From an uncultured Eubacteriales bacterium (GTDB taxonomy: Bacteria; Bacillota; Clostridia; Oscillospirales; CAG-272), in contig CAKRTQ010000002.1 of assembly GCA_934402395.1 (NCBI GenBank), forward strand, positions 62,001 to 126,000: a DNA stretch of 64,000 nt, read 5' to 3'. The translations under genes were made by a program, and so were the position numbers. This document shows, piece after piece, positions 7,212 to 14,790 of this stretch (position 1 is the stretch's first letter; every line of letters begins with the position of its first letter). The notes below the pieces were generated by a model that searched no databases, was not told the DNA's origin, and saw only the letters and a list, made by a program, of their open reading frames with translations.

Positions 7212-8336
7212 ATGAACAATGAAAAGCTTGTAGAGCTCCGCTCAGTATCCAAAGAATTTGACGGCGAACAGGTGCTCCGCTCCGTCGACCTCGATGTACA
7301 CAACGAGGAATTCGTTACCCTGCTCGGTCCCTCCGGCTGCGGTAAAACCACCACGCTCCGCATTATCGGCGGATTTGTAACCCCCGACTCCGGCGACGTC
7401 CTGTTTGAGGGCAAACGCATCAACGACCTACCTCCGTACAAAAGACAGGTCAATACCGTTTTCCAACGCTATGCGCTCTTCCCCCATCTGAACGTTTACG
7501 AAAACATCGCATTCGGTCTGCGCCTTAAAAAAATGTCGGATGCGGATATCCGCACCGAGGTCAAAAGCATGCTGTCGCTCGTCAACCTCAACGGCTTTGA
7601 GACGCGCAAGGTCACAAACCTCTCCGGAGGCCAGCAGCAGCGCGTTGCAATAGCACGCGCTCTCATCAACCGTCCGCGGCTTCTTCTGCTTGACGAACCT
7701 CTCGGTGCGCTTGACCTCAAGCTTCGCAAGGACATGCAGGTCGAACTTAAGCAGATGCAGCGCCGCACGGGAATCACATTCATATATGTGACCCACGACC
7801 AGGAAGAAGCCCTCTCCATGTCCGACACCATTGTCGTTATGGCAGACGGAAAGATACAGCAGATCGGCACTCCCGAAAAGATATACAACGAACCGGAAAA
7901 TGCTTTTGTTGCCGATTTCATCGGTGAATCAAACATAGTATCCGGCATAATGAACGAGGACTATCTTGTTTCGTTTGCGGGACAGAAATTCCGCTGTGAA
8001 GACCACGGTTTTGCAAAGAACGAACCCGTTGATGTCGTTGTGCGTCCGGAAGACATCGATATAGTCCCGGTCGGCGACAGTATGCTGACAGGCAAGGTGA
8101 CCGGCGTGACGTTCAAGGGCGACTATTATGAGGTGATTTCCGACATCGACAATTTCAAATGGATGATAGAGACCACCGACCGCTTTGCACCGGGACAGAC
8201 GATAGGGATCTCGATCGACCCCAATGAGATACAGGTCATGAGAAAATCCGAATACTCGGGCAAATTCGGCGATTATTCCACATTCAGTGATGAGATGGAT
8301 CATCTTTCCGATATACCGGAGGAGGAAGAGGAATGA
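7212..8336 (+). CDS. potA: Spermidine/putrescine ABC transporter ATP-binding protein PotA
   Basis: The 374-residue ATPase energises polyamine import with PotB and PotC. Walker A GPSGCGKTT (about 37-45), signature LSGGQQQR (about 138), Walker B LLLLDEPLGALD and H-loop THDQEEAL are all intact. A C-terminal TOBE-type regulatory domain follows (about 240-350, VVVRPEDIDIVP), ending in an acidic tail. The start is the ATG at 7212, with AAAGGAAAG upstream. It overlaps potB by 4 bp (ATGA) and heads a tightly coupled potABCD operon. Confidence 0.95.
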   Translation: MNNEKLVELRSVSKEFDGEQVLRSVDLDVHNEEFVTLLGPSGCGKTTTLRIIGGFVTPDSGDVLFEGKRINDLPPYKRQVNTVFQRYALFPHLNVYENIAFGLRLKKMSDADIRTEVKSMLSLVNLNGFETRKVTNLSGGQQQRVAIARALINRPRLLLLDEPLGALDLKLRKDMQVELKQMQRRTGITFIYVTHDQEEALSMSDTIVVMADGKIQQIGTPEKIYNEPENAFVADFIGESNIVSGIMNEDYLVSFAGQKFRCEDHGFAKNEPVDVVVRPEDIDIVPVGDSMLTGKVTGVTFKGDYYEVISDIDNFKWMIETTDRFAPGQTIGISIDPNEIQVMRKSEYSGKFGDYSTFSDEMDHLSDIPEEEEE

Positions 8337-9169
8337 CCCCGAAAAAGAATTTTCTCCGTTCTGCCGCTGCCGCGCCGCACATCGTATGGGCAGTGCTCTT
8401 CATAGTGGCGCCTCTGCTTTTTGTAATTTATTATGCTTTCACCGACAGTGAGGGCAGCTTCACTTTTGACAACATCGTTTCCCTGGCGGACTACTCCGAA
8501 ACATTTTTGCTTTCGGTATGCTTTGCCCTGATCGCAACTGTCGCCTGCCTGCTTGTGGCGTATCCGCTCGCATATGCAATATCGCGCACCGGCGCACGCA
8601 CGCAGCGCGTCCTTCTGACACTGGCAATGCTCCCTATGTGGATGAACCTGCTCATAAGGACCTACTCCATGCTTGCCATCCTCGACGACGGCGGCTTTGT
8701 CAACAGGCTGCTCACCTCGCTCGGCATACCCGAGATGCATTTCATCGGTACACCGGGCGCCGTCATATTCGGAATGGTGTACAACTTCTTCCCATATATG
8801 CTTCTCCCGATATACACAACCATGTCAAAAATGGATGTGAGGCTCATCGAAGCGGCGCAGGACCTCGGCTGCAACACCTTCGGCGTTCTTAAAAACGTTA
8901 TATTCCCGCTTTCCGCGTCAGGTGTTCTTTCCGGTGTCACAATGGTATTTGTCCCCTCGATAAGCACCTTTTATATTTCGCAGAAACTCGGCGGCGGTAC
9001 CTTCGACCTTATCGGAGACACCATCGAACGCCAGTTTCAGCGTCCCGACACTTACAATGTGGGGGCGGCGATATCACTTGTAATGATGATACTCATCCTC
9101 ATTTCAATGGCGATCATGAATCATTTTGCCGGTGACAGCGACAGCGCAAACGGAGGTGTGATAGTATGA
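8333..9169 (+). CDS. potB: Spermidine/putrescine ABC transporter permease PotB
   Basis: A 278-residue inner-membrane permease with six predicted helices and the EAA loop EAAQDLGCNTFGVLKNVIFPLS (about 184-205), which docks on PotA. It overlaps potA and potC by 4 bp each, so translation is probably coupled. Size and gene order match PotB. Confidence 0.95.
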   Translation: MTPKKNFLRSAAAAPHIVWAVLFIVAPLLFVIYYAFTDSEGSFTFDNIVSLADYSETFLLSVCFALIATVACLLVAYPLAYAISRTGARTQRVLLTLAMLPMWMNLLIRTYSMLAILDDGGFVNRLLTSLGIPEMHFIGTPGAVIFGMVYNFFPYMLLPIYTTMSKMDVRLIEAAQDLGCNTFGVLKNVIFPLSASGVLSGVTMVFVPSISTFYISQKLGGGTFDLIGDTIERQFQRPDTYNVGAAISLVMMILILISMAIMNHFAGDSDSANGGVIV

Positions 9170-9996
9170 AACATCTTTCCCGCGTTTTTATCGCACTCTG
9201 CTTTATCATTCTTTACGCTCCCATTTTCGTGCTGATGCTGTTTTCATTCAACAGCACTGCAAGCACCGGAGTTTTCTCCGGATTTTCGCTTTACTGGTAC
9301 CGCGAACTTTTCCGCAGCAGTGACGTCTTCGGCGCGTTGCGCAACACGCTCATACTTGCGGTCAGCTCTGCGGTAACGGCGACCGTCATAGGCACATGTG
9401 CAGCTGTCGGACTCGACCGCATGCGTTCCCGCCGTATACGCGGCATCGTAAGCTCGGTCACAAACGTTCCGATGATGAACCCCGACATAGTGACCGGCGT
9501 TTCGATGATGCTTCTGTTTGTTTTTGTCGGTACTCTCATCGGAGCCGCCGAGGACAAGCTGAACTTCTGGACTCTCTTTATCGCGCACGTAACGTTCAAT
9601 CTGCCGTACGTGATACTTAACGTGTCCCCGAAGCTCAAGCAGATGGACCGCAATCTTCCCGAGGCGGCGCTCGACCTCGGCTGCACGCCGCTCCAGTCAT
9701 TCTTTAAAGTGGAGCTTCCCGCTATCATGCCCGGTGTCGTGAGCGGTCTTATCATGGCATTTACGCTTTCTCTTGACGATTTTGTGATAAGCTATTTCAC
9801 GTCCGGAAGCGATTTCCAGACTCTTCCGATACTCATCTACTCGATGACCAAAAAGGAAGTAAAGCCGGATATCTACGCGCTCTCCACCCTTATTATTATC
9901 ACGATACTCGTTCTTCTCCTACTTTCAAACTTTGTCGGCAGCCGTTCCGATGCGCATGCCAAAAAGAAAAAAACCGGCAAGGAGGCAGCAAAGTAA
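9166..9996 (+). CDS. potC: Spermidine/putrescine ABC transporter permease PotC
   Basis: A 276-residue permease with six predicted helices and an EAA loop starting PEAALDLGCTPLQSF (about 165-180). Residues SLDDFVISYF (about 203-212) are typical of PotC. It overlaps potB by 4 bp, and its stop shares a base with the potD start (TAATG). Confidence 0.95.
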   Translation: MKHLSRVFIALCFIILYAPIFVLMLFSFNSTASTGVFSGFSLYWYRELFRSSDVFGALRNTLILAVSSAVTATVIGTCAAVGLDRMRSRRIRGIVSSVTNVPMMNPDIVTGVSMMLLFVFVGTLIGAAEDKLNFWTLFIAHVTFNLPYVILNVSPKLKQMDRNLPEAALDLGCTPLQSFFKVELPAIMPGVVSGLIMAFTLSLDDFVISYFTSGSDFQTLPILIYSMTKKEVKPDIYALSTLIIITILVLLLLSNFVGSRSDAHAKKKKTGKEAAK

Positions 9997-11222
9997 TGAA
10001 AAGATCAAGAATACTTTCGCTTGCGGCAGTTGCCATTCTTCTTCTGGCACTTGCCATGCCCACGCTGGCATCATGCGGGTCCGGTGACGGAACGCTCACC
10101 CTCAATGTCTACAACTGGGGCGAATACATTTCCGACGGTTCTGAAGATTCATTTGACACAAACCGTGAATTTGAGGCATGGTACCTTGAAAACTACGGCA
10201 AAAAAGTAAAGGTGAACTACACGACATACGCCTCAAACGAGGATATGTACGCCAAGCTGAAAAGCGGAGCCGTAAGGTACGATATAATCATTCCATCAGA
10301 CTATATGATAGAGCTGATGATAGAAGAGGATATGCTTGAGGAGATCAACTTCTCAAATATACCGAACTATCAGTACATTGCCAAGGAATACCGTGGTCTT
10401 TTCTACGACCCGGAAAACAAATATTCCGTTCCCTATACATACGGCATGATAGGCATAATCTACAATACTTCGATGGTGGAAGGAACGCCCGACAGCTGGA
10501 ACCTTATGTGGGATGAGAACTACAAGGGTAAGATTCTCAACTTCAACAACCCGCGCGATGCATTCGGGACAGCCATGTACCGTCTCGGGATCGATGTCAA
10601 CACGACCGCTCACGCCGACTGGGATGCGGCATTTGAAGCTCTCAAAGCGCAAAAGCCATTGGTGCAGAGCTATGTAATGGATGAGGTCTTCAATAAAATG
10701 AAGGGCGCATCCGCCGCAATAGCTCCTTATTACGCCGGCGACTTTCTCACAATGTACGGAGACAACGAAGATCTTGCGTTTTACTATCCCAAGGAAGGCA
10801 CCAATGTATTTGTGGATGCAATTTGCATTCCCAAGGGCACACAACACAAAGAACTCGCGGAGGCGTATATCAATTTCCTGCTCTCCGAGGAACCCGCCGT
10901 AGCAAATGCCGAATACATATGTTACGCTTCCCCGAATATGCTCGTCCGCGAAAACGAGGAGTACGCAGAGACAATGAATGAACTGCATCCCGACGCATAC
11001 AATATACTGTATCCCGACAATGTGGACTTTCTCACCTCATACTATCAGAATCTTTCAGGCGAAACACGCGATTACATGAACTCACGCTGGGAGGATCTCA
11101 AGATCGAAAGCTCGATGGGCGGCGGGATCTACACGACATGCGCAGTAATAGTCATTCTGCTCGCAGGCTGGGCGATATTCACAGCGGCGAGAAAGAAATA
11201 CCGCGCCAAATTCTACGAATAA
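9996..11222 (+). CDS. potD: Spermidine/putrescine-binding lipoprotein PotD with an added C-terminal TM anchor
   Basis: A 408-residue periplasmic-binding-type protein. A signal peptide ends in the lipobox LASC (Cys27), and the mature part starts with LNVYNWGEYIS, typical of PotD. Family size is about 350 residues; here the extra C-terminus carries a clear membrane helix (about 376-396) ending in AARKKYRAKFYE. Tethering at both ends is unusual for PotD. Gene order potABCD and one-base overlap with potC support the role in polyamine capture. Confidence 0.93.
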   Translation: MKRSRILSLAAVAILLLALAMPTLASCGSGDGTLTLNVYNWGEYISDGSEDSFDTNREFEAWYLENYGKKVKVNYTTYASNEDMYAKLKSGAVRYDIIIPSDYMIELMIEEDMLEEINFSNIPNYQYIAKEYRGLFYDPENKYSVPYTYGMIGIIYNTSMVEGTPDSWNLMWDENYKGKILNFNNPRDAFGTAMYRLGIDVNTTAHADWDAAFEALKAQKPLVQSYVMDEVFNKMKGASAAIAPYYAGDFLTMYGDNEDLAFYYPKEGTNVFVDAICIPKGTQHKELAEAYINFLLSEEPAVANAEYICYASPNMLVRENEEYAETMNELHPDAYNILYPDNVDFLTSYYQNLSGETRDYMNSRWEDLKIESSMGGGIYTTCAVIVILLAGWAIFTAARKKYRAKFYE

Positions 11223-11237
11223 AAAGGACCTTTTGCA

Positions 11238-11960
11238 ATGAACTCACGAAAGACACTCTCAAGAATAATCACAGGTCTGTTGTTTATCGTGATAGGAGTC
11301 GGCTATGTCGGCAAGTTTGCCGGCATATGGCCGAACTTCACGATATTCTTCCCCGGCTGGTGGACGCTTTTTATAATTGTTCCGATGATATTTTCAATTG
11401 TCAACGACGGTCCCGGGATATTCAATATCGCCGTTCTTCTGATAGGCGTCGCTCTGTTGCTTTCCAACGATGCATACGGCATAATCGAATTCAGGCAGTT
11501 TATTTGGATCGCGCTTGCGGCGCTTCTCATACTGGTGGGTGTGCGCATAATCTTTGAACCGACAATACGCCGCGCAAAATATAACCGTACATTGCGCGAA
11601 AGTGCACCGTCCGGGACGTATTACAGCGATTCCGGTGAAAGAAAAAAGCTGAACGCAAGCTTCACAAGCTACACTGAAAGCTTTTCCGGCTGCAATTTCG
11701 AAGGCGCGGATGCCACAGCATCGTTCGGAGAGCTTACGGTAGATCTGCGCGGCGCAGTATTTACGCACGATACCGTTCTGAACGCCTCGGCTTCATTCGG
11801 CATCGTTAAAATACTTCTGCCGGACAACGTGAACATAAAACTCAATCCGTCTTCTTTGTTCGGCGGTGTCGATAACAGGCATCGCAATTCACCGTCAACC
11901 GGACTTCCGGTCATTATAATCAACGCCTCAGCCTCTTTCGGCTCGGTTGATATAAGGTAA
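11238..11960 (+). CDS. LiaF-like membrane protein
   Basis: The 240-residue protein has an N-terminal membrane domain with four helices (about 8-105), including the paired GWW segment common in LiaF/DUF5668 proteins. A C-terminal beta-rich domain (about 135-240) has repeated ASASFG and LTVDLRG motifs typical of LiaF-type cell-envelope stress proteins. It lies 15 bp after potD with its own AAGGA ribosome site, so it may be read through from potABCD. LiaF inhibits the LiaRS two-component system in Bacillus; no LiaRS pair adjoins it here, though a BceRS pair follows. Confidence 0.75.
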   Translation: MNSRKTLSRIITGLLFIVIGVGYVGKFAGIWPNFTIFFPGWWTLFIIVPMIFSIVNDGPGIFNIAVLLIGVALLLSNDAYGIIEFRQFIWIALAALLILVGVRIIFEPTIRRAKYNRTLRESAPSGTYYSDSGERKKLNASFTSYTESFSGCNFEGADATASFGELTVDLRGAVFTHDTVLNASASFGIVKILLPDNVNIKLNPSSLFGGVDNRHRNSPSTGLPVIIINASASFGSVDIR

Positions 11961-11979
11961 ATAAAAACTTCCGGCAATT

Positions 11980-12017
11980 GGGGCTGTAAAAAACTCATTT
12001 GAGTTTTTTACAGCCCC
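11980..12017. terminator. Hairpin of the GGGGCTGTAAAAAAC family
   Basis: Perfect 18-bp arms (11980-11997 and 12000-12017) with a 2-nt loop; the inner stem ACTCA/TGAGT is followed by T6 within the arm. A hairpin with the same GGGGCTG/CAGCCCC ends and A6/T5 tracts occurs at 23635. Confidence 0.7.
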
Positions 12018-12109
12018 GTCAACTTGTTCTCACTGGCTGAGCGCCGCCGTTTTGCCGCCGGGAAAGCTAAAAAAACGGCACCGAGAAAAAAAACGATCAA
12101 GATCGCATC

Positions 12110-12139
12110 AAAAATGCCGGTATCCCGACCGGCGTTTTT
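12110..12139. terminator. Bidirectional hairpin AAAAATGCCGG-N8-CCGGCGTTTTT
   Basis: An 11-bp stem with an A-tract on one side and a T-tract on the other can terminate in either direction. A sister element with the same stem and an 8-nt loop ending in CGA lies at 44207-44236. Confidence 0.7.
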
Positions 12140-12177
12140 GAGTGGGTGATAAAACATTGAGTTTTTAACATCCACTA

Positions 12178-12206
12178 TTGTATTTTTATCGTATATGTGA
12201 TATAAT
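12178..12206 (+). promoter_or_regulatory. SigA-type promoter of bceRS
   Basis: TTGTAT (12178-12183), 17-bp spacer ending in TGTGA, TATAAT (12201-12206), 27 bp before the response-regulator ATG. Confidence 0.8.
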
Positions 12207-12233
12207 TCGGATATAAGAAACGGAGGACGCAGG

Positions 12234-12905
12234 ATGTACAGGCTGATGATAGTTGAAGACGATTCCGGAATATCGGAAGCAATTGCGGAGTACGCAAGAT
12301 CATGGGATCTTGATGCACGGTGCACTGTTGATTTCCGCGCCGTCACAGATGAATTTGCCGCTTTCCACCCGCACATACTTCTGCTCGACATTTCGCTTCC
12401 CTTTTTCAACGGATATCACTGGTGTACGGAGATTCGCAAGCTCTCAAAGATCCCGATAATTTTTATATCGTCCGCCGCCGACAACATGAACATTGTCATG
12501 GCAATGAACATGGGGGCTGACGACTTTATTGCCAAACCCTTTGACCTCTCGGTGCTCATGGCAAAAATACAGGCGCTTCTGCGCCGGACATACGACTTTT
12601 CACAGTCGTCCTTTGTAATGGAGCATCGAGGCGCATTTCTCGATACCGGCGACAATTCGCTCACCTACAACGGTTGCCGCATTCCGCTTACAAAAAACGA
12701 ATACCGCATACTGCTCTGCCTCATGGAAAACCGCGAAAAAACGGTGAGCCGCGAAAAGCTGATGGAAAAGCTCTGGGAAAGCGATGCATTTGTCGATGAA
12801 AACACGCTTACGGTAAATGTCAATCGCCTGCGAAAAAAACTTGACGCGGCGGGACTCATCGGATTCATAACAACAAAATTCGGAGTGGGTTATATCATTG
12901 AGTGA
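12234..12905 (+). CDS. bceR: Response regulator, OmpR/PhoB family, BceR-like
   Basis: The 223-residue protein has a receiver domain with acidic pocket EDD (8-10), phospho-acceptor Asp in LLLDISLPFFNG (about 51) and the conserved Lys in IAKPF (about 100). A winged-helix DNA-binding domain (about 130-220, LTKNEYRILLCLMEN) follows. The next gene is an intramembrane-sensing kinase and then a BceAB transporter, so the module most likely responds to cell-wall-active peptides such as bacitracin. The kinase start lies inside the end of this gene. Confidence 0.88.
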   Translation: MYRLMIVEDDSGISEAIAEYARSWDLDARCTVDFRAVTDEFAAFHPHILLLDISLPFFNGYHWCTEIRKLSKIPIIFISSAADNMNIVMAMNMGADDFIAKPFDLSVLMAKIQALLRRTYDFSQSSFVMEHRGAFLDTGDNSLTYNGCRIPLTKNEYRILLCLMENREKTVSREKLMEKLWESDAFVDENTLTVNVNRLRKKLDAAGLIGFITTKFGVGYIIE

Positions 12906-13911
12906 AATAAAAAAAGACAGCGACCTTGCTTTTTTTCTGCGTTATGTGAAGTCGGCAGGGCTGTGCATCGCATACTATTTTATATTCTCGGCAATATTCG
13001 CGGTAACGTTTGCGCTTTACCGCCTTCCTCTCGCGGCTGTGATATATCCGGCGCTTCTTTCCGCGGTGGTAGGAGCAGGTCTGTTCCTATTCGGATATCT
13101 CCGCGCTCTCGGGCGTCACCGTCAGCTTTGCCGCGCCCAAACTCTTACCGCATCGACAATGTGCGATCTCCCCGCACCGCACGGTGCCTCCGACAGCGAC
13201 TACGCGGAAATAATCGTTAATCTCAGACACGAGGCGCTCCTGATGGGTGAAAGTGCTCTCGAACGGCACCGCGACACGGTTGATTATTATACTGTATGGG
13301 CACATCAGATAAAAACTCCGATAGCGTCGATGCATCTCACGCTTCAGGGTGAGGATTCTTCCCTTTCGCGTCGTCTTTCATTTGAGCTTTCACGCATTGA
13401 ACAGTATGTGGATATGGTCCTTGTCTATTTAAGACTCGATTCCGATACCGGCGACTATGTTTTCCGCAAATATAAGCTTGATGAGATCGTGCGGCGGTCC
13501 ATACGCCGTTTTTCGGGCGATTTTATAACAAAAAAGCTTCGTCTTGAATATTCTCCGATCGACAAAGAGATCGTGACCGATGAGAAATGGCTCGGATTTG
13601 TTATTGAACAGATACTTTCCAATTCACTGAAATATACTCCGGACGGCAGCGTAAGAATATATATGGACGGCGAACGGCTCATAATCAGGGACACCGGCAT
13701 AGGAATAGCCCCCGAAGATCTGCCGCGCATATTTGAAAAAGGCTATACCGGATATAACGGCCGCACCGATATGCACGCCAGCGGAATAGGTCTGTATCTC
13801 TGCCGGCGTGTGTGCGACAGGCTGTCAATAGGCATCAGCGCGTCATCGACCCCCGGCTCCGGGACCTCGATAATACTCGACATGAGCCAGTACGCACTGC
13901 GGGCCGAATGA
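12898..13911 (+). CDS. bceS: Intramembrane-sensing histidine kinase, BceS-like
   Basis: The start is a TTG at 12898 overlapping the end of the regulator gene by 8 bp. The 337-residue protein has two N-terminal membrane helices (about 20-62) with almost no external loop, the hallmark of BceS-type kinases that read the state of their BceAB partner. The H-box is AHQIKTPIASMHL (about 139) and the ATPase domain has N-box NSLKYTP and G-boxes DTGIGI and GIGLYL. All catalytic motifs are intact. Confidence 0.88.
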   Translation: MSEIKKDSDLAFFLRYVKSAGLCIAYYFIFSAIFAVTFALYRLPLAAVIYPALLSAVVGAGLFLFGYLRALGRHRQLCRAQTLTASTMCDLPAPHGASDSDYAEIIVNLRHEALLMGESALERHRDTVDYYTVWAHQIKTPIASMHLTLQGEDSSLSRRLSFELSRIEQYVDMVLVYLRLDSDTGDYVFRKYKLDEIVRRSIRRFSGDFITKKLRLEYSPIDKEIVTDEKWLGFVIEQILSNSLKYTPDGSVRIYMDGERLIIRDTGIGIAPEDLPRIFEKGYTGYNGRTDMHASGIGLYLCRRVCDRLSIGISASSTPGSGTSIILDMSQYALRAE

Positions 13912-13913
13912 CA

Positions 13914-13931
13914 TCTTACAAAATTGTAAGA
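13914..13931. promoter_or_regulatory. BceR-type operator upstream of bceAB
   Basis: The palindrome TCTTACAAAATTGTAAGA contains TTACA-N4-TGTAA, which matches the known BceR-family binding pattern TnACA-N4-TGTAA (established for Bacillus). It lies 30 bp upstream of the -35 element of the bceAB promoter. Confidence 0.8.
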
Positions 13932-13939
13932 TTCAAAGC

Positions 13940-13976
13940 GGGAAATGTAAGACGATTCTATTGTCTTGCATTTCCC
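13940..13976. promoter_or_regulatory. Second inverted repeat over the bceAB -35 region
   Basis: GGGAAATGTAAGAC (13940-13953) pairs with GTCTTGCATTTCCC (13963-13976) with one mismatch. It contains a TGTAAG half-site like the operator just upstream and overlaps the -35 element. It could be a secondary regulator site or an RNA hairpin if transcription starts upstream. Confidence 0.5.
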
Positions 13977-13990
13977 TTTTCTGCTATAAT
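13961..13990 (+). promoter_or_regulatory. Promoter of bceAB
   Basis: TTGTCT (13961-13966), 18-bp spacer, TATAAT (13985-13990), 32 bp before bceA. The non-ideal -35 and spacer fit an activator-dependent promoter. Confidence 0.7.
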
Positions 13991-14022
13991 ATCAGCGGAA
14001 AAAGAAAAGGAGACAACTTACA

Positions 14023-14790
14023 ATGCAAAACATTCTTGATGTCAGAGGACTGAAAAAAATATATGTCACCAGGCTCGGCGGCAATAAAGTCGAAGCACTG
14101 AAAAATGTAAATTTCAGTGTCGCGGAGGGTGAATATGTTGCGGTGATGGGAGAGTCCGGTTCGGGCAAAACCACGCTGCTGAACATTCTTGCCGCTCTTG
14201 ACAAACCTACCGCCGGCAGCGTTACGCTCGACGGAAAAGACCTTTCGACCGTAAAGGAATCGGACGTAGCTTCATTCCGGCGCGACAATCTCGGATTTGT
14301 CTTTCAGGACTTCAACCTGCTCGACACATTCACCGTTGAGGACAACATTTATCTTCCGCTCGTACTTGCAGGAAAGCCTTACCGGGAGATGAACTCAAAA
14401 CTCATGCCGATAGCGGAAAAGCTCGGCATCACCGAAATTCTCGGAAAATATCCATATGAGATCTCCGGAGGTCAGAAGCAGCGGGCTGCCGTTGCACGTG
14501 CGCTGATAACATCGCCGAAGCTTATTCTCGCCGATGAACCCACAGGTGCGCTTGATTCAAAAGCCACAGACGAGCTTTTAAGGCTTTTCCGAGAGATCAA
14601 CCGCACCGGGCAGACGATAATCATGGTAACGCATTCGGTAAAGGCGGCAAGCACCGCCGGACGTGTGCTGTTCATAAGGGACGGCGAGGTGTTTCATCAG
14701 CTTTACCGCGGCGACGCAACGGATGAACAGCTTTACGGAAAGATCTCGGACACACTCACACTTCTTGCGACCGGCGGTGATGCAAGATGA
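14023..14790 (+). CDS. bceA: Bce-type ABC transporter ATP-binding protein
   Basis: The 255-residue ATPase has Walker A GESGSGKTT (about 43), signature ISGGQKQR (about 147), Walker B LILADEPTGALD and H-loop VTHSVKAA, as in MacB/BceA-type ATPases. AAAGGAG lies upstream of the ATG. It overlaps bceB by 4 bp. With BceB it forms a flux sensor and detoxification pump against peptides bound to lipid II-cycle intermediates (family knowledge). Confidence 0.92.
   Translation: MQNILDVRGLKKIYVTRLGGNKVEALKNVNFSVAEGEYVAVMGESGSGKTTLLNILAALDKPTAGSVTLDGKDLSTVKESDVASFRRDNLGFVFQDFNLLDTFTVEDNIYLPLVLAGKPYREMNSKLMPIAEKLGITEILGKYPYEISGGQKQRAAVARALITSPKLILADEPTGALDSKATDELLRLFREINRTGQTIIMVTHSVKAASTAGRVLFIRDGEVFHQLYRGDATDEQLYGKISDTLTLLATGGDAR

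Noticed and set aside
12008..12409. Minus-strand frame with a hydrophobic segment similar to one at 44012-44245
   Set aside because: The likeness comes from the shared terminator hairpin; there is no ribosome site and it overlaps bceR.
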